Shown: positions 34,109 through 43,600 of the stretch, in pieces
How positions within the stretch are numbered: position 1 is the stretch's first letter
Layout of the letters: the number at the start of each line of letters is the position of its first letter
Assembly (NCBI RefSeq): GCF_039542905.1
Contig: NZ_BAABIS010000001.1
Span: forward strand, 5,332,001-5,396,000
Source: Kitasatospora terrestris
GTDB taxonomy: Bacteria; Actinomycetota; Actinomycetes; Streptomycetales; Streptomycetaceae
Direction: 5' to 3'
DNA length: 64,000 bases
The notes under the pieces: model-generated
Told to the model about the DNA's origin: nothing
Seen by the model: the letters and a program-made list of their open reading frames with translations, nothing else
Database searches by the model: none
Translations under genes and position numbers: made by a program

Positions 34109-34693
34109 GGGCTGGTTGCCGGATTCGCCGCCGGCAGCGGGCTGGTGGATGGCGACGAGACCGGCCTCCGCGAGGTCGGCGACGAGGATGCGGGCGACGC
34201 CGAGCGGCAGGTTCAGCAGCGCGGAGACCTCGGCGACCGACTTCACCTCGGTGCACAGGGTGCAGATCCGCTGGTGTTCCGGCAGCAGAGTGGCCAGTCG
34301 GCCCGGTTCGACATTGGCCGAAACCAGGGCCTCGATGGCCAGTTCGTAGCGCGGGCGGGTGCGTCCGCCGGTCATCGCGAACGGCCGGATCAGCGGCTCG
34401 GCGTCGTGGTCGTCGTCGTACTCCTCGACGTGCCCGGGTTCCTCGTGCCGGTGCGGCAGGTCGGTGTGTTCAGGGAACGCTTCGGGGCCCGGATACGCCT
34501 GGCCGTAACCGGCAGGCTGGGTGAAGTACCTCGGGTCCGGCTGCGGCGGCAGGTACGGCTGTCCCGGCTGGGGGCCGGCGAACTGCTGGTCGTACGGCTG
34601 ACCGTGGCCGACACCGGGGACGCCGAAGGCGTCATGGCCCGTGCCGGGATACGGAACGCCGTACTGGCCACTGCCGTGGTCGGACGGTGTCAC
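34061..34693 (-). CDS. cvnC2: DUF742 conservon protein CvnC (downstream copy)
   Basis: A 210-residue protein whose C-terminal 110 residues form the DUF742 winged-helix-like domain (RPFAMTGGRTRPRYELAIEALV..., GVARILVADLAEAGLVAIHQP). The N-terminal half is a Pro/Gly/Tyr/Gln-rich disordered region. CvnC is thought to connect CvnB and CvnD to the sensor. It is longer than the 148-residue copy at 39604-40050, mainly in the disordered part. The ATG overlaps no neighbour; cvnB2 ends 167 bases upstream. Confidence 0.92.
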   Translation of the reverse strand: MTPSDHGSGQYGVPYPGTGHDAFGVPGVGHGQPYDQQFAGPQPGQPYLPPQPDPRYFTQPAGYGQAYPGPEAFPEHTDLPHRHEEPGHVEEYDDDHDAEPLIRPFAMTGGRTRPRYELAIEALVSANVEPGRLATLLPEHQRICTLCTEVKSVAEVSALLNLPLGVARILVADLAEAGLVAIHQPAAGGESGNQPDVTLLERVLSGLRKL

Positions 34694-34860
34694 GGTTCCT
34701 ACTCCTCAAAGGGTGCGGCGGTGCGGTGCTGGCCGCGGAGCCGGGGAGCGCCGGGGCCGGTGGTGCGAAGGCCGTACAACGCCCGATCCCGAGGCCGCCG
34801 AAGCGACCCCGGGACGGGCAAGGAGGTCTTTCGAATACCAGGACGGTATCCGACGAACCG

Positions 34861-35274
34861 TCAGTGCAGGAGACTGCCCTGGAGTTCCGCGCGGAGCGCG
34901 GGGGTGAGGACCGCTCCGGCGCGGTCGACCAGGAGGGCCATCTCGTAGCCCACCAGACCGATGTCCGAGTCCGGCGAGGCGAGGACGGCCAGCGCCGAGC
35001 CGTCGCTGATCGCCATCAGGAACAGGAAGCCGCGCTCCATCTCGACGACGGTCTGGTTGACCTCGCCGCCCTCGAAGATCCGGCTGGCGCCGGAGGTCAG
35101 CGAGGTGAGACCGGAGGCGACGGCGGCGAGCTGGTCGGCGCGGTCCCGAGGGAATCCCTCCGACATGCACAGCAGCAGACCGTCGGCGGAGACCACCACC
35201 GTGTGGGACACCCCGGGGGTGTTGTCCACGAAATTGGTGATCAGCCAGTTCAGGTTCTGTGCGGCCTGGCTCAT
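34861..35274 (-). CDS. cvnB2: roadblock/LC7 conservon protein CvnB (downstream copy)
   Basis: A 137-residue roadblock/LC7-domain protein, probably a regulator of the CvnD GTPase, by analogy to MglB-type GAPs. MSQAAQNLNWLITNFVDNTP begins the domain, followed by VVSADGLLL and ALRAEL near the end. An alternative TTG at 35283 has an ideal AGGAG spacing and would add three residues; I kept the ATG. The gene starts ten bases after the cvnA2 stop. Bases 35011-35277 are identical to the other cvnB copy. Confidence 0.93.
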   Translation of the reverse strand: MSQAAQNLNWLITNFVDNTPGVSHTVVVSADGLLLCMSEGFPRDRADQLAAVASGLTSLTSGASRIFEGGEVNQTVVEMERGFLFLMAISDGSALAVLASPDSDIGLVGYEMALLVDRAGAVLTPALRAELQGSLLH

Positions 35275-35277
35275 CTG
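35011..35277. repeat. 267-bp exact direct repeat, cvnB copy (2)
   Basis: Matches 40337-40603 without a mismatch by eye, offset 5326. It covers the N-terminal two thirds of CvnB; the last third has scattered synonymous and a few coding differences. Confidence 0.9.
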
Positions 35278-35284
35278 ACTCAAC

Positions 35285-38200
35285 TCAACGCTCCTGGTGG
35301 TTCGAGCCGCCGAAGAGATCGGTGCTGCTGTTGTGCTGTCCGTTGCCGGAACGCCCCTGGTCGGGGTCGATCCGGAAGCTTCCGGTGGCGCCCGGGTCGC
35401 CACCGGCACTGCGTCCCTGCTCCACACCGCGGCGCAGGTTGGTCAGGCGCCCGCGGACCTCGTTGGGGTCGCGGGAGACCTGCGGGCCTTCCTGGGGACC
35501 GGGCTTGGCGTTGCCGGCCACCAGGTTCTGCTTGGGGACCCGGCGGGGCAGACCCGAGCCGGTGACCCCGCCGGAGGTGGGCTCACGCAGCTGCTCGGCG
35601 CGCTGCCAGTCGCCGTCGTTGGGCGACTCCCAGCCGCGCGCGGTCGGGCCGGTGGGGCCGTAGCCGCCGAGCGCCGACACGTCGTGGCGCTGCGGGTCGC
35701 CGGCCTCCGCCGTGTTGTCGCGGGCACCGGTGAACCAGTTCGGCGACTCGCCCGAGCCGGAACCGGCACCCGCGGCACCGCCCAGCGCGCGGGCGGCGGC
35801 ACCGCCGGCCAGCTGCTGGCCGGGGCGGCGCTGCGGCAGCCCGGACCCGAGCACCTCCGGATCGGCCGCGGCACGGGCCGCCGGCAGCGCCGGGGTCTCG
35901 TCCTGGCCGTACGGGTGGCCGGCGGCCGGCTCCTCGTAGCCGTAGCCCTGCTGGTAGCCGCCGGCGTACTCCTGGTACTCGTCCTGGGCGTACTGCTGGC
36001 CGTAGCCGTCCTGCTGGTACCCGTACGGCTGCTGCTCGTCCGCGTAGCCCTGGTACTCGTCCTGGGCGTACTGCTGGCCGTAGCCGTCCTGCTGGTAGCC
36101 GTCCTGCTGGTACCCGTACGGCTGCTGCTCGTCCGCGTAGCCCTGGTACTCGTCCCGGGCGTACTGGTCCTCGCCGTACGGCGACTCCAGGATCTCCGCC
36201 TCGACCGGCTCCTCGGGGGTGCCGGGGGCCGCGGCGGCGCTGGGGCCGGCGTCCAGGGCGCGGCGGCGCTGCTCCTCCAGGCGCTGGGAGCGCTGCATGG
36301 CCTCCAGGGCCGGGCTGAAGCCGTTCCCGCCGCCCTGGGCGCCCAGGTGGTCGTCGAAGCCGAGTTCGGCGGCGCTGCGGCCCTCGTAGGCCCACTCGCC
36401 GGTGACCTCCTGGTCGGAGAAGATCCGGGAGACCGTGAACTCCTCCTCCTGCGGCTCCGGGGCGTGCCGCAGCTGGGTGAGCTGCTGCGGGAGCATGACC
36501 AGCGAGGTGGTGCCGGCGGACTCGCCGGACGGGCGCAGCTGGACGCGGATGTCGTGCCGCTGGGAGAGCCGGCCGACCACGAAGAGGCCCATGCGGCGGG
36601 AGATGGTGGCGTCGACCGTGGGCGGCTCGGCCAGCTTCTCGTTGATCTCCGCGAAGTCCTCGGCGGTGAGGCCGATGCCCTTGTCGTGGATCTCGACCAG
36701 GACGCGGCCGTCGGGCAGCCGGGTCGCGTTGACCAGCACGCGGGTCTGCGGGCTGGAGAACGTGGTGGCGTTCTCCAGCAGCTCGGCGAGCAGGTGGACG
36801 AGGTCGGTCACGGCGGCGCCGACGACCTCGGCCTCGGGGATGCCGGCCAGCTCGATGCGCTCGTACTGCTCCACCTCGGAGGCGGCGGCGCGGAGCACGT
36901 CGACCAGCGGCACCGGGGTGTTCCAGCGGCGGCCCGGCTCCTCGCCGGCGAGGACGAGGAGGTTCTCGCCGTTGCGGCGCATACGGGTGGCCAGGTGGTC
37001 CAGCTTGAAGAGGTTCTCCAGCTGGTCCGGGTCGGCCTCGTTGTTCTCCAGGTCGGTGATCAGCGCGAGCTGGCGCTGGATCAGGCTCTGGCTGCGGCGC
37101 GAGAGGTTGGAGAAGATCGCGTTCAGGTTGCCTCGGAGCAGGGCCTGCTCGGCGGCGAGCGCCACGGCCTGCGAGTGGACCTGGTCGAACGCGCGGGCGA
37201 CCTCGCCGATCTCGTCCTTGCCCCACAGGGGGATCGGGGTGACCGTGGTGTCCACCCGCTCCGGGTCGGTCTTGGAGAGCTTGTCGACCAGGTCGGGCAG
37301 GCGGTGGTTGGCGATCTCGAGCGCGGCACCGTTCAGGGTGCGCATGCCGAGGATCATCGAGCGCGCGATGAAACCGGTGAAGAGACCGGCCAGGACGAGC
37401 GCGGCGAGCACGATCGCGGAGTTGAGGATCCAGTCGGTGCGGGCGCGGTCCTTGATGTTCTGCGCGTCGCCGACGACCTGGTCCAGCAGCTTCACTTCGG
37501 CCGCGCGCAGCGAGGCCATGTGGCTGGTGGTGGCCTGGCGCCAGTTCTCGATCTTCAGACCCTCGTTGCGGGCCGCCTCGAAGGTGGCCGCGGCGGCGTC
37601 CCGGGCGGCCTTGCCGCCGTTGGGGTTGATCGCCTGGGCGGCCGAGGAGTACGAGAGGCCGAGGGCCAGCAGGTTGCCCATGGACGGCAGGGTGCGGCCG
37701 TCCGGCATGCGCAGCGGCAGGCGGGAGTCGGCGGCGGCCTGGTCGACCTGGGCCTGCGAGTAGACCTGGATGTCCTCCGCGGTGGACGCGGTGTTGAACT
37801 CGGTGAGCGAGACGCCTTCGAGGCGGTTGGCGACCACCAGGCTGGAGATCAGGTCCTGGACCTCGCCGCGGGTGACGCTGTTGCTGCCGATGCCGGCGAG
37901 CAGGCTGAACATCAGCGCGCGCTGGGTCGAGGCGGACGCCTTGGCGAGGGACATCGCGTAGATCGCGCGGCCCTTGCTGGTGACGCTGGAGGAGCCGAAG
38001 CCGACCGAGTTGTCCATGGCGAGCAGCGGCGCGAACATCGTCGAGTACGCCGCCGGGGTCGCGGTGGCGAACAGCTCCGACTTGTAGGCGTTCTCGCGCA
38101 GGTGCGGCAGCGAGAGGACGAGCCGCTGGAACTCGTCGTTGCGGCGGGCCATCACGGCGTCGCCGGAGATCTTGGCCATGGCGGCGCGGTAGTTGGCGAG

Positions 38201-38719
38201 CGCCTTGTCGGTGTTGTCCCGCAGCTTCTTGACCAGGCCCGCGTCGTCGGAGCCGGTCACGATCGGGATCAGCGACAGGTCGCGCTCGGACTCCAGCGCG
38301 TCGGCCAGCTCGGTGGCGGCGTGGGCGACCTGGGCGATCTTCACGGCCCGGTCGGCCTTGTTGTAGTCGTCCAGCGAGGTGTTGACGCGCAGACCGCCGA
38401 AGACCAGCGCGATGATGACCGGGATCACCAGGATGGCGACCAGTCGGGTCGGCACGCGCCAGTTCAGCGGGGAGAGGAAGTCGTACCGGCTGCTGGGCCG
38501 CTCCGGCCGCTCGAGCGTGTCGGTCCCGACCGGGCCGGGGCCGTTCGCACCCGGGCCGCTCGGGCCGCCCACGGCGGGTCGGCCGGGTGCGCCCGCCGAG
38601 CTCCGCTCGTCGGACGCGGCGAACGCGGAGAACTGGCCGCCCGGCTGGCCGCTGGTCCCAGGCTCCTGCTGGCGGGGCTCTGAGCGCCGCTGAGGGGTGA
38701 CTGGCTGCTTACGCCTCAC
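35285..38719 (-). CDS. cvnA2: conservon sensor histidine kinase-like CvnA (downstream copy)
   Basis: A 1144-residue membrane sensor. A cytoplasmic N-terminal tail precedes TM1 (about 91-110), an extracellular nitrate/nitrite-sensing-like helical domain (about 115-425), TM2 (about 430-455), a HAMP region, a dimerisation segment (LDHLATRMRRNGENLLVL) and a HATPase_c domain (about 610-745) with the N box LLAELLENATTFS and DKGIGL. A long disordered C-terminal tail has a Tyr/Gln/Asp tandem repeat. The GTG start begins VRRKQPV, which parallels the MRRKNS start of the other copy; the ORF stays open further upstream. It heads the cvn2 operon. Confidence 0.93.
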   Translation of the reverse strand: MRRKQPVTPQRRSEPRQQEPGTSGQPGGQFSAFAASDERSSAGAPGRPAVGGPSGPGANGPGPVGTDTLERPERPSSRYDFLSPLNWRVPTRLVAILVIPVIIALVFGGLRVNTSLDDYNKADRAVKIAQVAHAATELADALESERDLSLIPIVTGSDDAGLVKKLRDNTDKALANYRAAMAKISGDAVMARRNDEFQRLVLSLPHLRENAYKSELFATATPAAYSTMFAPLLAMDNSVGFGSSSVTSKGRAIYAMSLAKASASTQRALMFSLLAGIGSNSVTRGEVQDLISSLVVANRLEGVSLTEFNTASTAEDIQVYSQAQVDQAAADSRLPLRMPDGRTLPSMGNLLALGLSYSSAAQAINPNGGKAARDAAAATFEAARNEGLKIENWRQATTSHMASLRAAEVKLLDQVVGDAQNIKDRARTDWILNSAIVLAALVLAGLFTGFIARSMILGMRTLNGAALEIANHRLPDLVDKLSKTDPERVDTTVTPIPLWGKDEIGEVARAFDQVHSQAVALAAEQALLRGNLNAIFSNLSRRSQSLIQRQLALITDLENNEADPDQLENLFKLDHLATRMRRNGENLLVLAGEEPGRRWNTPVPLVDVLRAAASEVEQYERIELAGIPEAEVVGAAVTDLVHLLAELLENATTFSSPQTRVLVNATRLPDGRVLVEIHDKGIGLTAEDFAEINEKLAEPPTVDATISRRMGLFVVGRLSQRHDIRVQLRPSGESAGTTSLVMLPQQLTQLRHAPEPQEEEFTVSRIFSDQEVTGEWAYEGRSAAELGFDDHLGAQGGGNGFSPALEAMQRSQRLEEQRRRALDAGPSAAAAPGTPEEPVEAEILESPYGEDQYARDEYQGYADEQQPYGYQQDGYQQDGYGQQYAQDEYQGYADEQQPYGYQQDGYGQQYAQDEYQEYAGGYQQGYGYEEPAAGHPYGQDETPALPAARAAADPEVLGSGLPQRRPGQQLAGGAAARALGGAAGAGSGSGESPNWFTGARDNTAEAGDPQRHDVSALGGYGPTGPTARGWESPNDGDWQRAEQLREPTSGGVTGSGLPRRVPKQNLVAGNAKPGPQEGPQVSRDPNEVRGRLTNLRRGVEQGRSAGGDPGATGSFRIDPDQGRSGNGQHNSSTDLFGGSNHQER
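35973..36160. repeat. tandem repeat coding for a Tyr/Gln-rich tail
   Basis: Units beginning TGGTACTCGTCCTGGG start at 35973, 36051 and 36144 (period 78 bases, then 78 plus a 15-base duplication). They encode about three DEYQGYADEQQPYGYQQDGY-like units in the CvnA2 tail. Confidence 0.85.
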
Positions 38720-39038
38720 TCGACAACAACCTCTCGACCGACTGGCGGCCATGGATCAATCCGGCGGCTACCCCCCAGCGGGCCGCGGCCCGCTTAGTGA
38801 CTACGGGGTAGCTGGAATTTCAACACGTGCAGGGAGAGGGGACAAACAGGTCCCGATGGCGCTGAGTGGCCGGACCAAAACGGACATTCCTGGACGTTCG
38901 GCCGCAAAATTCAAGGTCATCGGCGCGGACCGGATCCATTCCGTCACTCAGCGTCGTCCGGGGGTGGTAAATGGCTCCCGAACTGTTATGGGAACCACAG
39001 AGGCGCGGGGAGACGTCTCCCCGCGCCCCCGGTGGTCT
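38720..39038. other. intergenic region between the two conservons
   Basis: 319 bases without a gene. It must hold the promoter of the downstream conservon, and contains AT-richer stretches around 38815-38990. A 26-base perfect palindrome at 39002-39027 lies just beyond the stop of the upstream conservon and is its likely terminator. Confidence 0.55.
39002..39027 (-). terminator. perfect palindrome terminator after cvnD1
   Basis: A 13-bp perfect self-complementary stem starts 12 bases after the cvnD1 stop (arms GGCGCGGGGAGAC/GTCTCCCCGCGCC). No T-tract follows. Confidence 0.65.
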
Positions 39039-39623
39039 CTACCTCAGTCGGGCGAGGAGGGCGTGCTCGACGAGGGTGATGAGGGCGCTCTTGGCGCTGT
39101 CCCGGCGTCGGGCGTCGAGGGTGATGATGGGGATGTCCGCGTTGAGCTGGAGGGCTTCGCGTACTTCGTCCGGGGTGTGGGCCTGGTGTCCGTCGAAGCC
39201 GTTGAGGGCGACGACGAAGGGGAGGCCGCTGTTCTCGAAGTAGTCGAGGGCGGGGAAGCAGTCGGCGAGGCGGCGGGTGTCGACGAGGACGACGGCGCCG
39301 ATGGCGCCGCGGACGAGGTCGTCCCACATGAACCAGAAGCGGTCCTGTCCGGGGGTGCCGAACAGGTAGAGGATGAGGTCCTCGTCGAGGGTGATGCGGC
39401 CGAAGTCCATGGCGACCGTGGTGGTGGTCTTGCCGGAGACGTGGCTGAGGTCGTCGATGCCGGCGGAGGCGCTGGTCATGACGGCTTCGGTGCGCAGCGG
39501 GTTGATCTCGGAGACGGCGCCGACGAGGGTCGTCTTGCCGACACCGAAGCCGCCGGCGACGACGATCTTCGCGGAGGTGGTGGCGCGGCTGGGGGCGGCC
39601 GCGTTAGAGCTTGCGAAGTCCAC
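39039..39623 (-). CDS. cvnD1: conservon GTP-binding protein CvnD (upstream copy)
   Basis: Identical in all 194 residues to the product of 33496-34080, with the same GGFGVGKTTL P-loop, GTPGQDRF and NGFD motifs. Its GTG start overlaps the end of cvnC1 by 20 bases. Because both GTPases are identical, each sensor complex must distinguish its partners by other subunits, or the two GTPases are interchangeable. It is the last gene of the upstream conservon, which I take as conservon 1 (SCO5541-5544 in S. coelicolor). Confidence 0.95.
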   Translation of the reverse strand: MDFASSNAAAPSRATTSAKIVVAGGFGVGKTTLVGAVSEINPLRTEAVMTSASAGIDDLSHVSGKTTTTVAMDFGRITLDEDLILYLFGTPGQDRFWFMWDDLVRGAIGAVVLVDTRRLADCFPALDYFENSGLPFVVALNGFDGHQAHTPDEVREALQLNADIPIITLDARRRDSAKSALITLVEHALLARLR

Positions 39624-39651
39624 TGAGGACCCTTTCGAGCAGCGTGACGTC
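39045..39651. repeat. 607-bp exact direct repeat, cvnD copy (1)
   Basis: Second copy of 33502-34108, with no difference seen base by base. The outward sequences diverge from the very next bases. Confidence 0.9.
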
Positions 39652-40050
39652 AGGCGTACCGCCCGACTCGCCCGCGGCGGCGGGCTGGTGGATGGCGACG
39701 AGACCGGCCTCCGCGAGGTCGGCGACGAGGATGCGGGCGACCCCGAGCGGGACCCCGGCCAGGGCCGAGATCTCGGCGACCGACTTGACCTCACGGCACA
39801 GCGCGACGATCCGCTGGTGCTCCGGCAGCAGGCCGCCGGAACCGGCGCTGCCGGTCGTCGAGATCAGCGCCTCGATGGCGAGCTGGTAGCGCGGGCGGGT
39901 GCGGCCACCGGTCATCGCGTACGGGCGGACCAGCGGCTGCTGCTCGTAGCCGTCGGACTGCTGGCCGCCGTAGCCGCCGCCGCCCTGCTGGCCGCCGTAG
40001 CCACTGCCGTACCCGTTGCCGTACCCGGCGGGTGTCGGGGGCGGGGTCAT
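39604..40050 (-). CDS. cvnC1: DUF742 conservon protein CvnC (upstream copy)
   Basis: A 148-residue DUF742 protein with a short Gly/Tyr/Gln-rich N-terminus (GGQQGGGGYGGQQ) and the conserved domain from about residue 42 (RPYAMTGGRTRPRYQLAIEALI). The ATG has AGGAGG just ahead. It differs from CvnC2 in the linker and helix around EHQRIVALC, and shares the GVARILVADLAEAGLVAIHQP segment. Confidence 0.93.
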   Translation of the reverse strand: MTPPPTPAGYGNGYGSGYGGQQGGGGYGGQQSDGYEQQPLVRPYAMTGGRTRPRYQLAIEALISTTGSAGSGGLLPEHQRIVALCREVKSVAEISALAGVPLGVARILVADLAEAGLVAIHQPAAAGESGGTPDVTLLERVLSGLRKL

Positions 40051-40186
40051 GCGTCCTCCTAGTGCTGCAGCCTGCCGCAGGTGCCCGGCCGGGGGGTTCG
40101 GTCGGGAAGGGTGTCAACCACCGTGCGGAGACTGTGGGGTGGAGCGCCGGGCCTGGTCGGGCGGCCCGGCGCCTGGTGAGGGACGG

Positions 40187-40600
40187 TCAGTGCAGGAGAC
40201 TGCCCTGGAGTTCCGCGCGCAGTGCGGGGGTGAGGACCGCTCCGGCGCGGTCGACCAGGAGGGCCATCTCGTAACCGACGAGGCCGATGTCCGAGTCCGG
40301 GGCGGCGAGCACGGCCAGCGCCGAGCCGTCGCTGACCGCCATCAGGAACAGGAAGCCGCGCTCCATCTCGACGACGGTCTGGTTGACCTCGCCGCCCTCG
40401 AAGATCCGGCTGGCGCCGGAGGTCAGCGAGGTGAGACCGGAGGCGACGGCGGCGAGCTGGTCGGCGCGGTCCCGAGGGAATCCCTCCGACATGCACAGCA
40501 GCAGACCGTCGGCGGAGACCACCACCGTGTGGGACACCCCGGGGGTGTTGTCCACGAAATTGGTGATCAGCCAGTTCAGGTTCTGTGCGGCCTGGCTCAT
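40187..40600 (-). CDS. cvnB1: roadblock/LC7 conservon protein CvnB (upstream copy)
   Basis: A 137-residue roadblock protein almost identical to CvnB2. Its differences lie in the C-terminal half (for example MAVSDG versus MAISDG, and LAAPDS versus LASPDS). It starts ten bases after the cvnA1 stop; a shadow frame extends further upstream but the domain begins at this ATG. The last gene is separated from cvnC1 by 136 bases. Confidence 0.93.
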   Translation of the reverse strand: MSQAAQNLNWLITNFVDNTPGVSHTVVVSADGLLLCMSEGFPRDRADQLAAVASGLTSLTSGASRIFEGGEVNQTVVEMERGFLFLMAVSDGSALAVLAAPDSDIGLVGYEMALLVDRAGAVLTPALRAELQGSLLH

Positions 40601-40603
40601 CTG
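40337..40603. repeat. 267-bp exact direct repeat, cvnB copy (1)
   Basis: Second copy of 35011-35277 with no mismatch by eye. Identity ends within the cvnA-cvnB junction. Confidence 0.9.
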
Positions 40604-40610
40604 GATCAAC

Positions 40611-43600
40611 TCAACGCTCCTGGTACTCGGGGCCGAAGCCGTTGTTGCCCTCGGCGTTGAACTGGCCGCCCTGGGTACCCCGGCTGCCACGGGCCGACCC
40701 GCCGAAACCGTCGAAGCCCTGCTGCTGCGGGGCCTGCTGGCCCGCACCGGCCTGGCGGCCCTGCTGGATGCCGCGGCGCAGGTTGGTCAGCCGGCCGCGC
40801 ACCTCCTCCGGGCTGCGGGAGACCTGCGGACCGGTCAGCGGCGCCGCCTCGGCGGTGCCGGAGACCAGGTTGGCCTGCGGGGTGCGACGGGGCAGCCCCG
40901 AGGTGGTGAGACCGCTGGTCGAGGGCTCGCGCACCTGCTCGGCCCGGCGCCAGCGCTCGTCGTTGGCCGAGGCGCGCCACGGGGCGTCGTCCTCCGACCG
41001 GCCGGCCGGCTGGGCGCCGTACGGCTGCTGCGGCGCCTGCTGGGCCTGGGGCTGCGGGGCCTGCTGCGGCGCGGCCTGGGGAGCCTGCCGCTGCGGCGCC
41101 TGCTGCTGAGCGGTCGGCGCCGGCCGGGCCTGGCCGAGGCCGGGAGCGGTGGTACCGGGCCGCTGCGGCTGGTACGACTGCGGACGGGCCTGCTCGCGCG
41201 CCGGCTGCGACGCCTCGGGGGAGGCGGTCGGCAGCGCCATCGGCTGCGGACGCTCGGCCGGGGCCGGGGCCTGCGGCTGGAACGCCTGCGGTGCGACGGG
41301 CTGCTGGCCGGTCGGGTCCGGCAGCACCGGCTCGACCAGACCGAGACCCAGCGGGTCGCGCGGGTCGATGTCGGACGCCTCGAACCGCGGCCGGGCGAAC
41401 TGCATGGTCGACTCGGCCGGGGACTGCTCGATCGGCGCGGGCGCCTGGCCTGCGCCCGGACGGCCCGGCAGCCCCTGGCCCTGCGGCTGCGGACGGCGCT
41501 GCGGACCGCCGGTCGGGCCCTGGCCCGCCCAGCCGTGCTGGCCGGCCTCGGCGGGCCGCTGGCGCTCGGGCATCGGACGCCGGGCACCGGGCATGTTCGG
41601 AGCCTGCTGACCACCCTGCGGGCCGCCCTGCGGTCCCTGCTGGCCGCCCTGCGGACCGCGGCGGGGCATCCCGCCCTGCGGGGCCTGGCCACCCGGACTG
41701 CCCTGGACGCCCGGGGCGCCGGAGGCACCCGGGACCCGGCGCGGTGGCAGGCCCTGCGCGGGGTTCTCGCGCAGCGACTGGCCGACCTCGCGGGTCGGCA
41801 GGCCGCCGGCCGGACGCTCGCCCTGCGGCGCCTGGGCACCGCCCTGCGGGGCGAACAGGTCGCCACCACCGCGCGGGGCGCCGGCCGAGCCGGACGAACC
41901 GCCCTGCGGGGCGAAGAGGTTGCCGCCGCCCTGCGGAGCGCCGCCCTGCGGGCCCTGGCCCAGCTGCGGACGGCCGCCCGGGGCACCGCCCGCGGTCTGG
42001 CCGAGCGCGGCGGCCGGACGGCCGCCGGACAGGCCGGCCGCCAGGTCGCCACCGGGACGTCCCTGCTGGCGCGGGGTCGGACCGACGCCGCGCTGCGGAC
42101 CCTTCGGGCCCTGGCCGGGACGGCCGCCCCGGCGGTCGGCGGTGTTGGTGACGTCGACCGGCAGCATGACCAGCGCGGTGGTGCCACCGGAGTCGGACGG
42201 GCGGAGCTGGATCCGGATGCCGTGTCGCAGGGACAGGCGGCCGACCACGAACAGACCCATGCGGCGGGAGACCGACACGTCCACGACCGGCGGGTTGGCC
42301 AGGCGCTCGTTGATGTCCGCCAGGTCGTCGGGGGAGAGGCCGATGCCGGTGTCGTGGATCTCGATCAGCACCCGGCCGTCCGGCAGGGCGTGGCCGGTGA
42401 CCCGGACGCGGGTCTGCGGGCTGGAGAACGAGGTGGCGTTCTCCAGCAGCTCGGCGAGCAGGTGGACGAGGTCGTTGACGACGCGGCCGGCGACCTCGGC
42501 CGACGGCACGGAGGCCAGCTCGATGCGCTCGTACTGCTCCACCTCGGAGGCGGCGGCGCGGAGCACGTCGACCAGCGGGACCGGGCGGGTCCAACGACGG
42601 CCCGGGTCCTCACCGGCGAGGACGAGGAGGTTCTCACCGTTGCGGCGCATGCGGGTCGCGAGGTGGTCGAGCTTGAACAGCGAGGCCAGCTGGTCCGGGT
42701 CGGCCTCGCGGCTCTCCAGCTCGGAGATCAGCGACAGCTGGCGCTGGATGAGGCCCTGGCTGCGGCGCGAGAGGTTGGTGAACATCGCGTTGATGTTGCC
42801 TCGCAGCAGCGCCTGCTCGGCGGCGAGGCGGACGGCCTCGCGGTGCACCATGTCGAACGCGTGGGCCACGTGGCCGATCTCGTCCGCGGAGTCGACGCCG
42901 ACCGGCTCGACGGTGACGTCGACGTCGTGCGGGTCGCTCTCGGAGAGCGTCTTGACCAGCTCGGGGAGGCGGCGCTCGGCGACGTCCTCGGCCGCGGTCT
43001 GCAGTCGGGTCAGCGAGCGCACCATCGAGCGGGCCACCAGGGCGGCACCGGCGATGGCCACGATCAGCACCAGCGCGACCAGCGCGGCGTTGATCAGCGA
43101 CTCGGTGTCGGCGTCGGACTGCAGCTGCTGGGCCTTGCCGTCCAGGTCGTCGAGGAGCGAGGTCTCGATCGACCGCTCGGCGATGATCTTGGCGCTGGCG
43201 TCGTCGTACCAGTTCTTGTAGGACCGGCTGTCGGCCTGGCGGATGCCGTTGGTGGTGAGGACGGCCTTGCTGAACCGGTCCGCGTCGGCGATCACCTGGT
43301 TCAGGCTGAGCTTGGAGAGCTTGGCGCGGGCCGCGGCCTCGCCGTAGATCGCGGAGAAGTTGGCGCGGGCGTTGTCCTCGGTGTTCTGCAGCCGGATGCC
43401 GAAGGTCTCGTCCGACGCGGAGAACGAGGCGCCCTGCGGGTTGGCGAGCGCGGCGCTGATCAGCGCGCGCTGCATCGAGGAGGCCTCCTTGGCCAGCGAG
43501 AACTGCTGCAGCGCCCGGGTGATCTTGATCAGCTCGGTGGAGTTCGAGGTGATCGCGATGTCCTGGGTGATGCCGACCAGGTCCTTGATGATCACGTCGT

